A stretch of 64,000 nucleotides of DNA from Burkholderia thailandensis E264 (GTDB taxonomy: Bacteria; Pseudomonadota; Gammaproteobacteria; Burkholderiales; Burkholderiaceae): NCBI RefSeq assembly GCF_000012365.1, contig NC_007651.1, forward strand, positions 1,612,001-1,676,000, written 5' to 3'. A model generated the notes under the pieces. The model was not told the origin of the DNA. It searched no databases and saw nothing but the letters and a program-made list of their open reading frames with translations. A program made the position numbers and the translations under genes. This document shows positions 49,218-59,594 of the stretch, piece after piece (the stretch's first letter is position 1; each line of letters begins with the position of its first letter).

Positions 49218-50495
49218 ATGAAGATTCATATCAAAGGCGGCACGCTCATCGATCCGGCGGCCGGCACGCAGCGGCAGGCCGACGTGTTCGTCGCGGCCGG
49301 GAAGGTGGCCGCGATCGGCGCGGCTCCGGCCGATTTCAACGCGGCGAAGACGATCGACGCGACCGGGATGATCGTCGCGCCGGGCTTCGTCGACTTGTCG
49401 GCGCGGCTGCGCGAGCCCGGCTACGAGCACAAGGCGACGCTCGAATCCGAGATGGCCGCGGCGGTCGCGGGCGGCGTGACGAGCCTCGTGTGCCCGCCCG
49501 ACACCGATCCGGTGCTCGACGAGCCGGGCCTCGTCGAGATGCTGAAGTTTCGCGCGCGCAACCGGAATCAGGCGCACGTGTATCCGCTCGGCGCGCTGAC
49601 GGTCGGCCTGAAAGGGCAGGTCATCACCGAGATGGTCGAACTGACCGAGGCGGGCTGCATCGGCTTCACGCAGGCGAACGTGCCCGTCACCGACACGCAG
49701 GTGCTGCTGCGCGCGCTGCAGTACGCGAGCACCTACGGCTACACGGTGTGGCTGCGCCCCCTCGACGCGTTTCTCGCGAAGGGCGGTGTCGCGGCGAGCG
49801 GGCCCGTCGCGTCGCGGCTCGGCCTGTCAGGCGTGCCGGTCGCGGCCGAGACAATCGCGCTGCACACGCTCTTCGAGCTGATGCGCGTGACGGGCGCGCG
49901 CGTGCATGTGGCGCGGCTGTCGTCCGCCGCGGGCGTCGCGCTCGTGCGCGCGGCGAAGGCCGAGGGCCTGCCCGTGACCTGTGACGTCGGCGCGAATCAC
50001 CTGCACCTGATCGACGTCGACATCGGCTACTTCGACGCGCAGTTCCGGCTCGATCCGCCGCTGCGCGCCGAGCGCGACCGCGAAGCGATTCGCGCCGCGC
50101 TCGCCGACGGCACGATCGACGCGATCTGCTCGGACCACACGCCCGTCGACGACGACGAGAAACTGCTGCCGTTCGCCGAGGCGACGCCTGGCGCGACGGG
50201 CCTCGAGCTGCTGCTGTCGCTGACCGTGAAGTGGGCGCGGGAGGCGGGCGTGCCGCTGGCGCGCGCACTCGCAACGATCACCTCGGCGCCCGCCGACGTG
50301 CTGAAGCTGCCCGCCGGCCGCGTCGGCGAGGGCGCACCGGCCGACCTGTGCGTGTTCGATCCGAATGCGCACTGGCGGGTCGAGCCCCGCGCGCTGAAGA
50401 GCCAGGGCCACAACACGCCGTTCCTCGGCTACGAGCTGCCCGCGCAGGTGCGCGCGACGCTCGTCGCGGGGCAGGTCGCGTTCGAGCGCCGCTGA
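49218..50495 (+). CDS. pyrC': Dihydroorotase-like protein, probably non-catalytic (PyrC')
   Basis: 425 residues, amidohydrolase fold. The metal-binding DxHxH motif is DLSARLREPGYEHKA here: both His are lost (S and R). The usual PN(T/S) is PPDTDP. Later features (HVARLSSA, VTCDVGANHLHL, ICSDHTPVDDDEK) are retained. In Pseudomonas the equivalent pyrC' product is inactive but needed for ATCase assembly; the same is inferred here. 84 bp after pyrB. Confidence 0.85.
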   Translation: MKIHIKGGTLIDPAAGTQRQADVFVAAGKVAAIGAAPADFNAAKTIDATGMIVAPGFVDLSARLREPGYEHKATLESEMAAAVAGGVTSLVCPPDTDPVLDEPGLVEMLKFRARNRNQAHVYPLGALTVGLKGQVITEMVELTEAGCIGFTQANVPVTDTQVLLRALQYASTYGYTVWLRPLDAFLAKGGVAASGPVASRLGLSGVPVAAETIALHTLFELMRVTGARVHVARLSSAAGVALVRAAKAEGLPVTCDVGANHLHLIDVDIGYFDAQFRLDPPLRAERDREAIRAALADGTIDAICSDHTPVDDDEKLLPFAEATPGATGLELLLSLTVKWAREAGVPLARALATITSAPADVLKLPAGRVGEGAPADLCVFDPNAHWRVEPRALKSQGHNTPFLGYELPAQVRATLVAGQVAFERR

Positions 50496-50509
50496 CCGAG
50501 AGCCGAATC

Positions 50510-51379
50510 ATGAGAGCCCTACGCAAGGCGCGCCTCGTCCTGCATCTGCTGCGCGGGATGGCGCTTGTCGCGCTGCTCTTCGAGCGTGTGGCGCCCGAGC
50601 GCCGCCAGGAGATCACGCGGCGCTGGACGTTGAAGATGCTGCAGCTCTGCGGGATGCGACTCGTCGTGCACAACGATGCGGCGCGGCTCGATGCACGCGC
50701 GCTCGTTGTCGGCAATCACGTGTCGTGGCTCGACATCTACGTGATCAACGCGTGGCGGCCGACGCCGTTCGTGTCGAAGGCCGAGGTGCGCGCGTGGCCC
50801 GTCGTCGGCTGGCTGGCGGAGCGCCTCGGCACCGTGTTCATCCAGCGCGAGAAGCGCAGCGAGGCGAAGCGGATCATGCACGAGCTGTCCGAGCGTCTCG
50901 GCAACGGCGAGCTGATGTGCGTGTTTCCGGAGGGCACGACATCCGACGGCCTCGGGCTGCTGCCGTTTCATTCGAACATGTTCCAGGCGGTGGTGTCGGC
51001 GGGCTGCTCGGTGCAGCCGATCTGCCTGATGTACGAGGACGCGCGCGGGCGACAGTCGGTCGCGCCCGCCTATGTCGGCGATCTGCCGCTCGGCAAGTCG
51101 CTCGACATGGTATTGGCGAACGGGCCGCTCACCGCGCACCTGTATGTAGGCGAGCCGATCGCCGCGACGGGTGACCGGCGCGAGATGGCCGCGCGCGCGC
51201 GCGCCGCGGTTGCGGATGCGCTCGCGCACATGCAGCGGAACGTCGAGCGCCCGCTCGACGCGGATCTCGCGCGGCTCGCGGCCGTCGCGTACTCGACGCC
51301 CGAGGCGCCGGCGGGCGAACCCGAAGCCGTGGGCGAGCCCGAAGTCGGCGTCGACGCGATTTCGCGCCGCGAAGGGTAG
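50510..51379 (+). CDS. plsC: 1-acyl-sn-glycerol-3-phosphate acyltransferase family protein
   Basis: 289 residues. PlsC motifs: VVGNHVSWLDIYVIN (NHxSxxD-type catalytic His-Asp), then FPEGTTSDG (phosphate/glycerol binding), and VQPICLMYEDA. One hydrophobic N-terminal segment (LLRGMALVALLF) probably anchors it in the membrane. The last 40 residues are a low-complexity tail. Starts 14 bp after pyrC'. Confidence 0.87.
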   Translation: MRALRKARLVLHLLRGMALVALLFERVAPERRQEITRRWTLKMLQLCGMRLVVHNDAARLDARALVVGNHVSWLDIYVINAWRPTPFVSKAEVRAWPVVGWLAERLGTVFIQREKRSEAKRIMHELSERLGNGELMCVFPEGTTSDGLGLLPFHSNMFQAVVSAGCSVQPICLMYEDARGRQSVAPAYVGDLPLGKSLDMVLANGPLTAHLYVGEPIAATGDRREMAARARAAVADALAHMQRNVERPLDADLARLAAVAYSTPEAPAGEPEAVGEPEVGVDAISRREG

Positions 51380-51477
51380 TTGCGGCGCACGCCGACACGT
51401 CGGCCGGCGCGCACTTCAAACGCGTGCGGGCGGATGCGGGCGAGGCAGGCATGTGTCGGGCGCACCCGCCCGCGCGG

Positions 51478-52326
51478 CTATTCTTCCGCCGCCCCGCAGC
51501 GCTCGCATGCGACCTGCGCGACTTCGCGCGCGGCCGGATCGTCGGCGAGCCGCACGGCCGACAGCCGATTGCCCCATACGCATCCCGAATCCAGCGCGAC
51601 CAGGTTCTCGCGCAGCATCAGCCCCAACGCGGCCCAGTGACCGAACACGACCGTCACGTCAGCGGTTTTTCGGCTGGGCGCGTCGAACCACGGCAGGTAG
51701 CCGGCAGGCGCGGACGCCGGACCGCCGTTCGCCCGAAATTCCATTGCGCCTTCCGGCGTGCAGAAGCGAATGCGCGTGAACGCGTTGAACGCGACCCTCA
51801 GCCGGTCCGCTTTCTTCAGATCAGGGCTCCAGCAATTGGGGTCGTTGCCGTACAGGCCGCGCAACGTGTCGCGCCAGTTCGGCGCGCGCAGCGCGCGCTG
51901 CAATTCGTCGGCGAGCTCGAGCGCGAGCGCCGCGTCCCATTGCGGCAGCAGGCCCGCGTGCACCATCAGCATGCCGCGCTCGAAGTGCGCGAACGGCCGG
52001 TGGCGCACCCACTCGATCAGATCGTCGGCGTCGGGCGCGTCGAGGATCTCGCCGATCGTGTCGCCCGGCTTCAGTGTGCGAATCCCGGCCGCGACCGCGA
52101 GCAGGTGCAGATCGTGATTGCCGAGCACGGCGACCGCGCGTTCGCCGAGCCCGACGATCTCGCGCAGCGTCGCGAGCGACGCGGGGCCCCGGTTGACGAG
52201 GTCGCCCGCGAACCAGAGCGGGGTGTCGGCCGCCGGCGAGAGCTGGGCGAAGAGCTGCCGATACGCGGCGTGGCAGCCTTGGAGGTCGCCGAAAGCGATC
52301 GGCGGGCTGCTGGAGAAATTTGTCAT
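51478..52326 (-). CDS. apaH: Symmetrical bis(5'-nucleosyl)-tetraphosphatase
   Basis: 282 residues. Metallophosphatase motifs: [12 protein letters not shown] (GDxxG), [13 protein letters not shown] (GDxVxRG), [13 protein letters not shown] (GNHD), [10 protein letters not shown], and [11 protein letters not shown]. Hydrolyses Ap4A to ADP. Divergent from the O-antigen cluster. Confidence 0.95.
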   Translation of the reverse strand: MTNFSSSPPIAFGDLQGCHAAYRQLFAQLSPAADTPLWFAGDLVNRGPASLATLREIVGLGERAVAVLGNHDLHLLAVAAGIRTLKPGDTIGEILDAPDADDLIEWVRHRPFAHFERGMLMVHAGLLPQWDAALALELADELQRALRAPNWRDTLRGLYGNDPNCWSPDLKKADRLRVAFNAFTRIRFCTPEGAMEFRANGGPASAPAGYLPWFDAPSRKTADVTVVFGHWAALGLMLRENLVALDSGCVWGNRLSAVRLADDPAAREVAQVACERCGAAEE

Positions 52327-52702
52327 TCCTTTGCATTCGTGACGAAACCGAGTTCACGGTATCACAAGAAACCACATCGATCCGAGCGGATCGGCGATGG
52401 ATAAAATTCGATCCGGCATCGGTCTCTGTAGTAGAAACGTTCTCGAAAACGGTGGATCGATAGCAAACTTCACGAGCTGTTTCAAGATGTTAGAGGGATG
52501 TTTTTTCACTTCCTTGCCCGTATAATTGCGGCCTTGTGGGGCAGTCGCTGTGCACTGCCGACTTGGGCGCATGGTTCGATCGAGCCACGCGGCCGCAACC
52601 GGCGGTGACATTCGAGCGACCAACGGCATTCTCCCGACCATGCCGGCCATGCCGCATCACGCCGGTTGTTTGACCGACTCCCAATTTCAGCAAAGGAATT
52701 CC
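52327..52702 (+). promoter_or_regulatory. Intergenic region with probable O-antigen cluster promoter
   Basis: A TATAAT at 52521-52526 preceded by a T-rich stretch (GTTTTTTCACTTCC) is the best promoter candidate before rmlB, giving a leader of about 170 bases. No JUMPStart-like sequence was recognised. AAAGGAATT precedes the rmlB ATG. Confidence 0.5.
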
Positions 52703-53764
52703 ATGATCTTGGTAACGGGCGGCGCCGGTTTCATCGGCGCCAACTTCGTGCTTGACTGGCTGGCTCAATCCGACGAGGCGGTGCTGAACGTCGACAAGCT
52801 GACGTACGCGGGCAACCTCGGCACGTTGAAGTCGTTGCAGGGGAATCCGAAGCACGTGTTCGCGCGCGTAGACATCTGCGACCGCGCCGCAATCGACGCG
52901 CTGTTGGCGCAGTACAAGCCGCGCGCGATCCTGCACTTTGCCGCCGAGAGCCATGTGGACCGGTCGATTCACGGTCCGGCCGATTTCGTGCAGACGAACG
53001 TCGTCGGCACCTTCACGCTGCTCGAAGCCGCGCGCCAATACTGGAGCGCGCTCGACGCCGACGCGAAGGCGGCGTTCCGCTTCCTGCACGTGTCGACGGA
53101 CGAGGTGTTCGGCTCGCTGTCGCCCGCCGATCCGCAGTTCTCCGAGACCACGCCGTACGCGCCGAACAGCCCGTACTCGGCGACGAAGGCGGGCTCCGAC
53201 CATCTCGTGCGCGCGTATCACCACACGTACGGGCTGCCCACGCTCACGACGAACTGCTCGAACAACTACGGCCCGTATCAGTTCCCCGAGAAGCTGATTC
53301 CGCTGATGATTGCAAACGCGCTCGGCGGCAAGCCGCTGCCCGTTTACGGCGACGGCCAGAACGTGCGCGACTGGCTGTACGTCGGCGATCACTGCAGCGC
53401 GATTCGCGAGGTGCTCGCGCGCGGCGTGCCGGGCGAGACGTACAACGTCGGCGGCTGGAACGAGAAGAAGAACCTCGACGTCGTGCACACGCTGTGCGAT
53501 CTGCTCGACGAAGCGCGGCCGAAGGCGGCCGGCTCGTACCGCGATCAGATCACGTATGTGACCGATCGTCCCGGCCACGATCGCCGCTATGCGATCGACG
53601 CGCGCAAGCTCGAGCGCGAGCTCGGCTGGAAGCCGGCCGAGACGTTCGAGACCGGCCTCGCGAAGACCGTGCGCTGGTATCTCGACAGCCAGGAGTGGGT
53701 CGACGAGGTGGCATCGGGCGATTATCGCAAGTGGGTCGAAACGAACTACGCGCAACGCGCGTAA
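52703..53764 (+). CDS. rmlB: dTDP-glucose 4,6-dehydratase
   Basis: 353 residues. SDR motifs: [20 protein letters not shown] (NAD binding), [23 protein letters not shown], catalytic [15 protein letters not shown] (YxxxK), and [17 protein letters not shown]. Second step of dTDP-L-rhamnose synthesis. First gene of the O-antigen cluster. Confidence 0.96.
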   Translation: MILVTGGAGFIGANFVLDWLAQSDEAVLNVDKLTYAGNLGTLKSLQGNPKHVFARVDICDRAAIDALLAQYKPRAILHFAAESHVDRSIHGPADFVQTNVVGTFTLLEAARQYWSALDADAKAAFRFLHVSTDEVFGSLSPADPQFSETTPYAPNSPYSATKAGSDHLVRAYHHTYGLPTLTTNCSNNYGPYQFPEKLIPLMIANALGGKPLPVYGDGQNVRDWLYVGDHCSAIREVLARGVPGETYNVGGWNEKKNLDVVHTLCDLLDEARPKAAGSYRDQITYVTDRPGHDRRYAIDARKLERELGWKPAETFETGLAKTVRWYLDSQEWVDEVASGDYRKWVETNYAQRA

Positions 53765-53775
53765 AGGCTGAATCG

Positions 53776-54669
53776 ATGGCGCGCAAGGGCATTATTCTCG
53801 CCGGCGGCTCCGGCACGCGGCTGTATCCGATCACGCATGCCGTGTCGAAGCAATTGCTGCCGGTCTACGACAAGCCGATGATCTACTACCCGCTGTCGAC
53901 GCTGATGGTGGCGGGCATTCGCGACGTGCTGATCATCTCGACGCCGCAGGACACGCCGCGCTTCGAGACGATGCTGGGCGACGGCAGTCAATGGGGGATG
54001 AGCATCCGCTACGCGGTGCAGCCGTCGCCGGACGGGCTTGCGCAGGCGTTCATCATCGGCCGGGAATTCGTCGGCAACGATCCGTCGACGCTGATTCTCG
54101 GCGACAACATCTTCTACGGCCACGATCTCGCGAAGCAGCTCGAGCGGGCGTCGGCGCGGCAGGCGGGCGCGACGGTGTTCGCGTATCACGTGCACGATCC
54201 GGAGCGCTACGGCGTCGTCGAGTTCGACCGCGAATTCCGTGCGCTGTCGATCGAGGAGAAGCCCGCGAAGCCGCGCTCGAACTACGCGGTGACGGGGCTG
54301 TACTTCTACGACAACCAGGTGTGCGACATCGCGGCGGACATCAAGCCGTCGCCGCGCGGCGAGCTGGAGATCACGGACGTGAATTCCCGTTATCTCGCAG
54401 CGGGCTCGCTCGACGTCGAGATCATGGGCCGCGGCTACGCTTGGCTCGATACCGGCACGCACGATTCGCTGATCGAGGCGGCGACGTTCATCGCGACGCT
54501 GCAGAAGCGCCAGGGGCTCGTCGTCGCGTGCCCGGAGGAGATCGCGTACCGGCGGCAGTGGATCGATCAAGAGCAACTGCTCAAGCTCGCACAGCCTTTG
54601 TCGAAGAACGGCTATGGCCAGTATCTGAAAAACATTCTCACGGACCAAGTCGCATGGCCATCCAAGTAA
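53776..54669 (+). CDS. rmlA: Glucose-1-phosphate thymidylyltransferase
   Basis: 297 residues: [20 protein letters not shown] (nucleotidyltransferase signature), [60 protein letters not shown]. Makes dTDP-glucose, the first step of the rhamnose pathway. 11 bp after rmlB. Confidence 0.97.
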   Translation: MARKGIILAGGSGTRLYPITHAVSKQLLPVYDKPMIYYPLSTLMVAGIRDVLIISTPQDTPRFETMLGDGSQWGMSIRYAVQPSPDGLAQAFIIGREFVGNDPSTLILGDNIFYGHDLAKQLERASARQAGATVFAYHVHDPERYGVVEFDREFRALSIEEKPAKPRSNYAVTGLYFYDNQVCDIAADIKPSPRGELEITDVNSRYLAAGSLDVEIMGRGYAWLDTGTHDSLIEAATFIATLQKRQGLVVACPEEIAYRRQWIDQEQLLKLAQPLSKNGYGQYLKNILTDQVAWPSK

Positions 54670-55205
54670 CTGCTACCGCTTTACCGGAAGTCAAGATCAT
54701 CGAGCCGAAGGTGTTCGGCGACGCTCGCGGGTTCTTTTTCGAGAGTTTCAATGCTCGGGAATTTTCGGAACTCGTCGAGCCGGGCGTCGAATTCGTTCAG
54801 GACAATCATTCCCGATCCGCCCGCGGCGTGCTTCGCGGTCTGCACTATCAAATTCAGCACGCGCAAGGGAAACTCGTGCGTGTAGTCGACGGCGAAGTGT
54901 TCGACGTTGCGGTCGACGTCCGCAGGAGTTCGCCCAATTTCGGCAAGTGGGTCGGCGTACGGCTCTCTGCGGAGAACAAGCGGCAGCTTTGGGTGCCGGC
55001 GGGCTTCGCGCATGGCTTCGTTGTACTGAGCGAATCGGCGGATTTTCTGTACAAGACGACCGACTATTGGTATCCGGAGTTCGAGCGCAGCATCCTTTGG
55101 AGCGACGAGCAAATCGGTATCGAATGGCCGATTGATCGGGAGCCGCTTGTTGCCGCGAAGGATGCGGCAGGCAAGACGCTGAGCGAAGCCGAGGTCTATG
55201 CATGA
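54654..55205 (+). CDS. rmlC: dTDP-4-dehydrorhamnose 3,5-epimerase
   Basis: 183 residues, cupin fold: [32 protein letters not shown] (catalytic His), [38 protein letters not shown]. Overlaps rmlA by 16 bp and rmlD by 4 bp. Confidence 0.97.
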   Translation: MAIQVTATALPEVKIIEPKVFGDARGFFFESFNAREFSELVEPGVEFVQDNHSRSARGVLRGLHYQIQHAQGKLVRVVDGEVFDVAVDVRRSSPNFGKWVGVRLSAENKRQLWVPAGFAHGFVVLSESADFLYKTTDYWYPEFERSILWSDEQIGIEWPIDREPLVAAKDAAGKTLSEAEVYA

Positions 55206-56098
55206 AGATTTTGGTGACGGGGGCAAACGGCCAGGTGGGTTGGGAACTGGCTCGGAGTCTGGCGGTATTGGGGCAAGTTGTCCCGCTGGCGCGTGACGAG
55301 GCCGACCTCGGCCGCCCCGAGACGCTTGCACGAATCGTTGAGGATGCGAAGCCGGATGTCGTCGTCAATGCGGCGGCCTATACGGCGGTCGATGCCGCCG
55401 AATCCGATGGCGCTGCAGCTAAGGTGGTCAACGGTGAGGCGGTAGGCGTGCTGGCCGCTGCGACGAAGCGTGTCGGCGGCTTGTTCGTTCACTATTCGAC
55501 GGACTACGTTTTTGACGGCACCAAATCGTCGCCATACATCGAGACGGATCCGACGTGTCCCGTCAATGCTTACGGCGCCAGCAAGTTGCTGGGAGAGTTG
55601 GCCGTTGCGGAGACGGGCGGCGATTGGCTGACGTTTCGCACCACGTGGGTGTTCGCCGCACGCGGCAAGAATTTTCTGCGAACGATGCTTCGTCTTGCCA
55701 AGGAGCGTGAAGAGATGAAGATCGTGGCCGATCAGTTCGGCGCGCCGACCTGGGCGCGATCGATTGCCGACGGGACGGCTCACGCGCTCGCGACTGCGAT
55801 GCGTGAACGCGCGGCAGGTGCGTTTACGTCCGGTGTCTATCACATGACATCCGCGGGGCAGACTTCATGGCACGGTTTCGCGGACGCCATTGTCGCATCG
55901 TGGCGAGCGGTTCCGGGGGCGGCGCCGCTCGCCGTCAGCCGGATCGTGCCGATTCCGACGAGTGCCTATCCCGTGCCGGCACGGCGCCCGGCAAATTCGG
56001 TGCTGTCGAACGAGGCTCTGAAAGAGCGGTTCGGTATCGAACTGCCTGACTGGCGGTATGCAGTAGGGCTGTGCGTCAGAGATCTGCTTTCCCAATGA
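55202..56098 (+). CDS. rmlD: dTDP-4-dehydrorhamnose reductase
   Basis: 298 residues: [18 protein letters not shown] (NADPH binding), VVNAAAYTAVDAAE, HYSTDYVFDG, catalytic YGASKLLGELAV, FRTTWVFAARGKNF. Final step to dTDP-L-rhamnose. Confidence 0.97.
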   Translation: MKILVTGANGQVGWELARSLAVLGQVVPLARDEADLGRPETLARIVEDAKPDVVVNAAAYTAVDAAESDGAAAKVVNGEAVGVLAAATKRVGGLFVHYSTDYVFDGTKSSPYIETDPTCPVNAYGASKLLGELAVAETGGDWLTFRTTWVFAARGKNFLRTMLRLAKEREEMKIVADQFGAPTWARSIADGTAHALATAMRERAAGAFTSGVYHMTSAGQTSWHGFADAIVASWRAVPGAAPLAVSRIVPIPTSAYPVPARRPANSVLSNEALKERFGIELPDWRYAVGLCVRDLLSQ

Positions 56099-56126
56099 GA
56101 TAAGAGAAGCAACCCGGCTTCACGCG

Positions 56127-56960
56127 ATGTCGATAATTAGTGTCTTTACCTCTGCTCCGCGCGATCTCGTAAGCTCGGTCGCGCGGAACGCTTCGCTCAT
56201 CTGGCAGATGACGAAGCGGGAAGTCGTCGGCCGCTATCGCGGGTCCGTGTTCGGCTTGGCTTGGTCCTTCTTCAATCCGCTGCTGATGCTTGCGGTGTAT
56301 TCGTTCGTTTTTTCCTTTGTCTTCAAGTCGAGATGGGGAGGCGGAGCAGAAGATCACGGGCGTGCGCAATTTGCGATGATGCTGTTCGTCGGTATGACGA
56401 TTCACGGGTTGTTCGCCGAATGTGTCAATCGAGCGCCGAGTCTGATTCTGAATAATCCGAGCTATGTGAAGAAGATCGTGTTTCCGCTGGAAATACTGCC
56501 TATCGTCGCGCTTCTGTCCGCCTTCTTTCATACCCTCGTCAGTCTGGCTGTACTGCTGTTGGGTTTTGCCCTGTTCAAGCATTTCATTTTCGCAAGTGCG
56601 TTGTTTTTGCCGATCGTTCTGTTGCCATTGATGCTGATGTCGCTTGGCGTGGCCTGGTTTCTTGCTGCCACGGGCGTGTTCGTGAGGGATGTTGGGCAGA
56701 TTACGGGCTTGTTCACGATGGTGCTGATGTTCCTGTCTCCGGTGTTTTATCCGGCATCTGCGTTGCCGGAAAAGTATCGTTTCTGGCTGGAGCTCAATCC
56801 GCTGACGCTGTTCATCGAGCAGTCACGCGGGATACTGCTCGAAGGCAGAGTGCCGGATTTCCATCCGCTCGGTCTCGCGCTCCTCGGGGGCGTGGTCGTC
56901 GCATGCGCGGGCTTCAAGTATTTTCAGTTGATGCGCAAGGGGTTTGCCGATGTCCTCTGA
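56127..56960 (+). CDS. wzm: O-antigen ABC transporter permease Wzm
   Basis: 277 residues, ABC-2 type: REVVGRYRGSVFGLAWSFFNPLL at the start, then about six membrane segments (LLMLAVYSFVFSFVF, MMLFVGMTIHGLF, LPIVALLSAFFHTLVSLAVLLLGF, LPLMLMSLGVAWFLAATGVF, LFTMVLMFLSPVFYPASALP, LLGGVVVACAGF). Exports undecaprenyl-linked O-polysaccharide. Overlaps wzt by 11 bp. Confidence 0.94.
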   Translation: MSIISVFTSAPRDLVSSVARNASLIWQMTKREVVGRYRGSVFGLAWSFFNPLLMLAVYSFVFSFVFKSRWGGGAEDHGRAQFAMMLFVGMTIHGLFAECVNRAPSLILNNPSYVKKIVFPLEILPIVALLSAFFHTLVSLAVLLLGFALFKHFIFASALFLPIVLLPLMLMSLGVAWFLAATGVFVRDVGQITGLFTMVLMFLSPVFYPASALPEKYRFWLELNPLTLFIEQSRGILLEGRVPDFHPLGLALLGGVVVACAGFKYFQLMRKGFADVL

Positions 56961-58359
56961 ATTACCGGCAATCAGCGTCCAAGACGTCAGCAAGCACTTT
57001 CGCGTATTTGCCAAACCGGCCGACCGCCTGAAGGCCGCAGTTCGACATCGCATCGGCGGACTCGCGAAGTTGGTTCCTGCTCGTTTGCTCGGAACGGAAG
57101 GTGCGAGCGAGTTTCATGCGCTGCAGCATGTGTCGTTTCACGTGCAAAAGGGCGAGACGATCGGAATCATCGGCCGCAACGGCTCGGGAAAGTCGACGTT
57201 GCTGCAGATTATCTGCGGGACGCTCACGCCGTCGGGTGGCCGGGTCGCGATCAATGGGCGCGTTGCCGCGCTGCTCGAACTCGGAGCAGGCTTCAATCCG
57301 GAGTTCACTGGCCGCGAGAACGTATTCATGAATGCGGCGTTGCTCGGGCTCTCGAAAGCCCAGATCGAAGAGCGGCTCGACGCTATCTTCGCTTTTGCGG
57401 ATATCGGCGACTTCGTGGATCAACCGGTCAAGACCTATTCGAGCGGCATGTACGTGCGGCTTGCTTTTGCAGTCATTGCGCACGTCGACGCCGACGTGCT
57501 CGTGATCGATGAAGCGTTGGCCGTCGGGGACGCATTCTTCACCCAAAAATGCATGCGTTTCCTACGCGCATTCATGGAGCGGGGCACCGTTCTATTTGTC
57601 AGCCACGATACGAACGCGGTCGTCAATCTCTGTACCCGCGTCGTATGGCTCGACAAGGGGCGTGTTCGCGAAATCGGTCCGGCAAAGGACGTTTGCGATT
57701 CGTATCTCGAGGCTTTCTATGAAGAGCAGCATCGCGCATCGGGACGAAGCGCTCACGCGCCTGAGCGCAGCAGCGTCGTGCGCGCGATAGCCGAAGGCGA
57801 TATGCGCGATCAGCGCGCACTGCTCGTCAATGCGTCGAAGCTGCGAAACGACGTGGAGTTGTTCCAGTTCACTGCGGACGCGAAGAATTTCGGTCTTGGC
57901 GGCGCATCGATCGAGCACGTCGGCATCGAGGACGGCACGGGAGCGTCGCTGAACTGGGTAGTGGGAGGCGAGATCGTCTGTATCCGTATTGCCGTCAAGG
58001 CGTTGCAGAACCTGCAGCGCGCCATTGTCGGGTTCATTGTCCGGGATCGGCTCGGGCAAAATCTGTTCGGCGACAACACGTATCTCACGACGCTCAACGA
58101 ACCGTTCGCTGTAGCGGCGGGCGAGAGCTTTTCGGTTCGATTCGGGTTCAGGATGCCGGTTCTGCCGGTGGGTGATTATTCGGTGACGGTCGCCGTTGCC
58201 GACGGATCGCAAAGCGACCATGTGATCCACCAATGGCTGCACGATGCGGTGCTGTTGAAGTCGCATTCGACGAGTGTTAGTACGGGGTTAATAGGTATTC
58301 CAATGCATGAAATCGTGCTTGAGCGGGATACGCTGAGCGAGATTGGGGCGGCGCAATGA
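56950..58359 (+). CDS. wzt: O-antigen ABC transporter ATPase Wzt with carbohydrate-binding C-terminal domain
   Basis: 469 residues. ATPase domain: GIIGRNGSGKSTLLQIICG (Walker A at about 75-83), YSSGMYVRLAFAVIAHV (signature), VLVIDEALAVGD (Walker B), LFVSHDTNAV (His switch). The C-terminal region (about 290-450, SIEHVGIEDGTG..., LGQNLFGDNTYLTT, FGFRMPVLPVGDYSVTVAV) matches the Wzt substrate-binding jelly-roll, which recognises the chain terminus before export. Confidence 0.94.
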   Translation: MSSELPAISVQDVSKHFRVFAKPADRLKAAVRHRIGGLAKLVPARLLGTEGASEFHALQHVSFHVQKGETIGIIGRNGSGKSTLLQIICGTLTPSGGRVAINGRVAALLELGAGFNPEFTGRENVFMNAALLGLSKAQIEERLDAIFAFADIGDFVDQPVKTYSSGMYVRLAFAVIAHVDADVLVIDEALAVGDAFFTQKCMRFLRAFMERGTVLFVSHDTNAVVNLCTRVVWLDKGRVREIGPAKDVCDSYLEAFYEEQHRASGRSAHAPERSSVVRAIAEGDMRDQRALLVNASKLRNDVELFQFTADAKNFGLGGASIEHVGIEDGTGASLNWVVGGEIVCIRIAVKALQNLQRAIVGFIVRDRLGQNLFGDNTYLTTLNEPFAVAAGESFSVRFGFRMPVLPVGDYSVTVAVADGSQSDHVIHQWLHDAVLLKSHSTSVSTGLIGIPMHEIVLERDTLSEIGAAQ

Positions 58360-59594
58360 AATCTGAAATACCTGTCACCGTGCCTGAGCGATTCAATACG
58401 GCCGACGTGCTGGGGGGGGCACAGCCCACCCGCGTCGCGGATCGGTCGACGCTTGCGAATCCCGCTGACCGGCTCTCGACCCACGATAACGGCTTCGGGT
58501 TGCTTCGTCTGCTGTTCGCGACGATGGTGCTTTGGGACCATGCGTTTCCACTTGGGGGCTTCGGTGCCGACCCGATGTGGCGCCTGACGCTCAATCAGGA
58601 TTCGATGGGCGGCATCTGCGTTTCCGGCTTCTTCGCGATCAGCGGATTCCTCATCGCGAAGAGCGGCATGCGAGCGGATGCGTTGCAGTTTGCGTGGCGC
58701 CGATGTGTGCGGATCTTCCCGGCGTACTGGGCGGTGCTGATCGTCACCGCGCTCGGTGTCGGGCCGATCATTCACTATGTGCAGGCCGGAACGCTGCATG
58801 GATATTGGAATGCGGCACTTGGTGGTCCGCTGGGCTATATCGTGAACAACTGGCGGCTCACGATCGGACAGTACGGAATCAACGATCTGCTGCGGGACAC
58901 CACGCCCTATGGGCGTTCGATTTCGGAGAGCGTGTTCAACGGCTCGATTTGGACGTTGATATACGAGGCGAAATGCTATGTGTTGGTTGGCCTTTTTGCG
59001 GTGTTCGGACTTCTTACGGAGCACCGCCGGGTGTTGCTTGCTGTAACGGTTGTCTCGTGGTTAGTCCTCGCGGTCCAGACCATCAATCCGGCATTCTCCG
59101 CTCAACTCGTCCCGTGGGCTGGAGATCGCCATCTCGTCCAATACGGGACGATTTTCCTGATCGGATCGAGTGCCGCGGCGTACTCGAAGAGTCTGCCGAT
59201 TTCGGACAAGCTGGGAGCGTTTGCTGTCGTCATTTATCTGATTTCATTGTTCAAGGGCGGATATCTGCTGCTTGGCTATCCGGCGATGGTATACGCGATC
59301 CTCTGGCTTGCTTGCCGTCTGCCGCGCTGGGCGCGCCGGATCGGCTCCCGGAACGACTACTCGTATGGGATCTACGTGTTCGGTTTCCTCGTTCAGCAGG
59401 TCTTGGCATACGTGGGGGCATACAAGTACGGTTTTGTTTTTTATCTTGCCGCCTCGGTGTTCTTTACCTTCATCTGCGCATGGTTCAGTTGGCATCTGAT
59501 CGAGAAACGCGCACTGGCGTTGAAGGATTGGGGGCCCGGACAAGGATGGAAGTACTGTTTGGCTAGATTGACTATGAAGAAAGAGGGAGTGTGA
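58356..59594 (+). CDS. wbiA: O-polysaccharide acyltransferase (acyltransferase-3 family)
   Basis: 412 residues. Acyltransferase-3 features: DNGFGLLRLLFATMVLWDHAFPLGGFG with the catalytic-type His, SGFFAISGFLIAKSGM, SIWTLIYEAKCYVLVGLF, and about ten membrane segments ending with FFTFICAWFSWHLIEKRALA. Position and type fit WbiA, which O-acetylates 6-deoxytalose in B. pseudomallei-group O-PS; the symbol is assigned by synteny. Overlaps wzt by 4 bp. Confidence 0.85.
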   Translation: MKSEIPVTVPERFNTADVLGGAQPTRVADRSTLANPADRLSTHDNGFGLLRLLFATMVLWDHAFPLGGFGADPMWRLTLNQDSMGGICVSGFFAISGFLIAKSGMRADALQFAWRRCVRIFPAYWAVLIVTALGVGPIIHYVQAGTLHGYWNAALGGPLGYIVNNWRLTIGQYGINDLLRDTTPYGRSISESVFNGSIWTLIYEAKCYVLVGLFAVFGLLTEHRRVLLAVTVVSWLVLAVQTINPAFSAQLVPWAGDRHLVQYGTIFLIGSSAAAYSKSLPISDKLGAFAVVIYLISLFKGGYLLLGYPAMVYAILWLACRLPRWARRIGSRNDYSYGIYVFGFLVQQVLAYVGAYKYGFVFYLAASVFFTFICAWFSWHLIEKRALALKDWGPGQGWKYCLARLTMKKEGV

